A stretch of 6,005 bases of DNA from NCBI GenBank assembly GCA_964542255.1, contig CAZITV010000146.1:1-6005 (forward strand), written 5' to 3'. The stretch comes from CAYMSF01 sp964542255 (lineage in GTDB: Bacteria > Verrucomicrobiota > Lentisphaeria > Victivallales > Victivallaceae). The translations under genes and the position numbers were made by a program. Positions 5,875 to 6,005 of this stretch are shown here, piece after piece (the stretch's first letter is position 1; every line of letters begins with the position of its first letter). Under the pieces are notes generated by a model, which made no database searches, was not told where the DNA came from, and was given only the letters and a program-made list of their open reading frames with translations.

Positions 5875-6005
5875 TTACTGGCCTTCATTGTAGAAAATAT
5901 AGAGTCCGTCTTTGCCGGGGGCGATAATGTCCAGCCTGCCAGTTCCGCGCAGGTCGGCGACATCAAAGTATATCCCCGTTCCTTTTGCTTCACCGATCGG
6001 ACCGT
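5875..6005 (-). CDS. FG-GAP/VCBS-like repeat protein, C-terminal fragment (5' end missing)
   Basis: A minus-strand frame enters from the right edge and ends at TAA 5877-5875, giving 42 visible codons. The translation contains YFDVADLRGTGRLDIIAPGK (residues about 12-31 of the fragment) followed by DGLYIFYNEGQ. This is the D-x-D/G-x-G-x-x-D calcium-loop pattern and short beta strands of FG-GAP/VCBS repeats (PF13517-like), which build beta-propeller blades in secreted or surface proteins. The closing 'GLYIFYN' resembles the last strand of a blade, so this is probably the final repeat of a longer propeller. Nothing can be said about its N-terminus, its other domains or its ligand. It converges on the tRNA gene. 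Confidence 0.7.
   Translation of the reverse strand, partial: GPIGEAKGTGIYFDVADLRGTGRLDIIAPGKDGLYIFYNEGQ

Overview
This 6 kb window carries five protein genes, two of them cut by the window edges, and one tRNA gene. It looks like a bacterial chromosome of medium GC content with AT-rich intergenic DNA. An exported CsgG-like/FGE-fold fusion, an FG-GAP-type repeat protein and a tRNA-Val(CAC) gene with encoded CCA would suit the Planctomycetes-Verrucomicrobia-Lentisphaerae group or a similar environmental lineage. That placement is an inference from gene types, not a measured result.

Layout: (1) 1-1059, minus strand: a membrane-anchored or secreted substrate-binding protein of the ABC_sub_bind family (PF04392 / COG2984 type), missing its C-terminal end at the left edge. 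(2) 1060-1439: an AT-rich divergent intergenic region with a candidate promoter in each direction, a perfect 8-bp inverted repeat between them, and two very short reading frames just before the next gene. (3) 1440-2474, plus strand: a complete DusB-like tRNA-dihydrouridine synthase. (4) 2475-2547: a short convergent gap with only a weak hairpin. (5) 2548-5277, minus strand: a likely two-gene operon, with a two-domain GNAT acetyltransferase first and a 627-residue exported CsgG-like + FGE-sulfatase-fold protein 6 nt downstream. (6) 5278-5660: the operon leader and promoter region with several palindromes, then the tRNA promoter region. (7) 5661-5737, plus strand: tRNA-Val(CAC). (8) 5875-6005, minus strand: the last 42 codons of an FG-GAP/VCBS-like repeat protein entering from the right edge.

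The genes do not form one obvious pathway. dus and the tRNA are housekeeping translation genes. The two edge genes and the FGE-fold protein are exported or surface-type accessory functions. The most noteworthy items are the FGE-fold protein, which lacks the catalytic cysteine pair and is fused to a CsgG-like domain; its tight coupling to a GNAT enzyme; and the palindromes and Shine-Dalgarno-masking hairpin in that operon's leader. I found no CRISPR array, insertion sequence, phage gene, reverse transcriptase or convincing new defence system.
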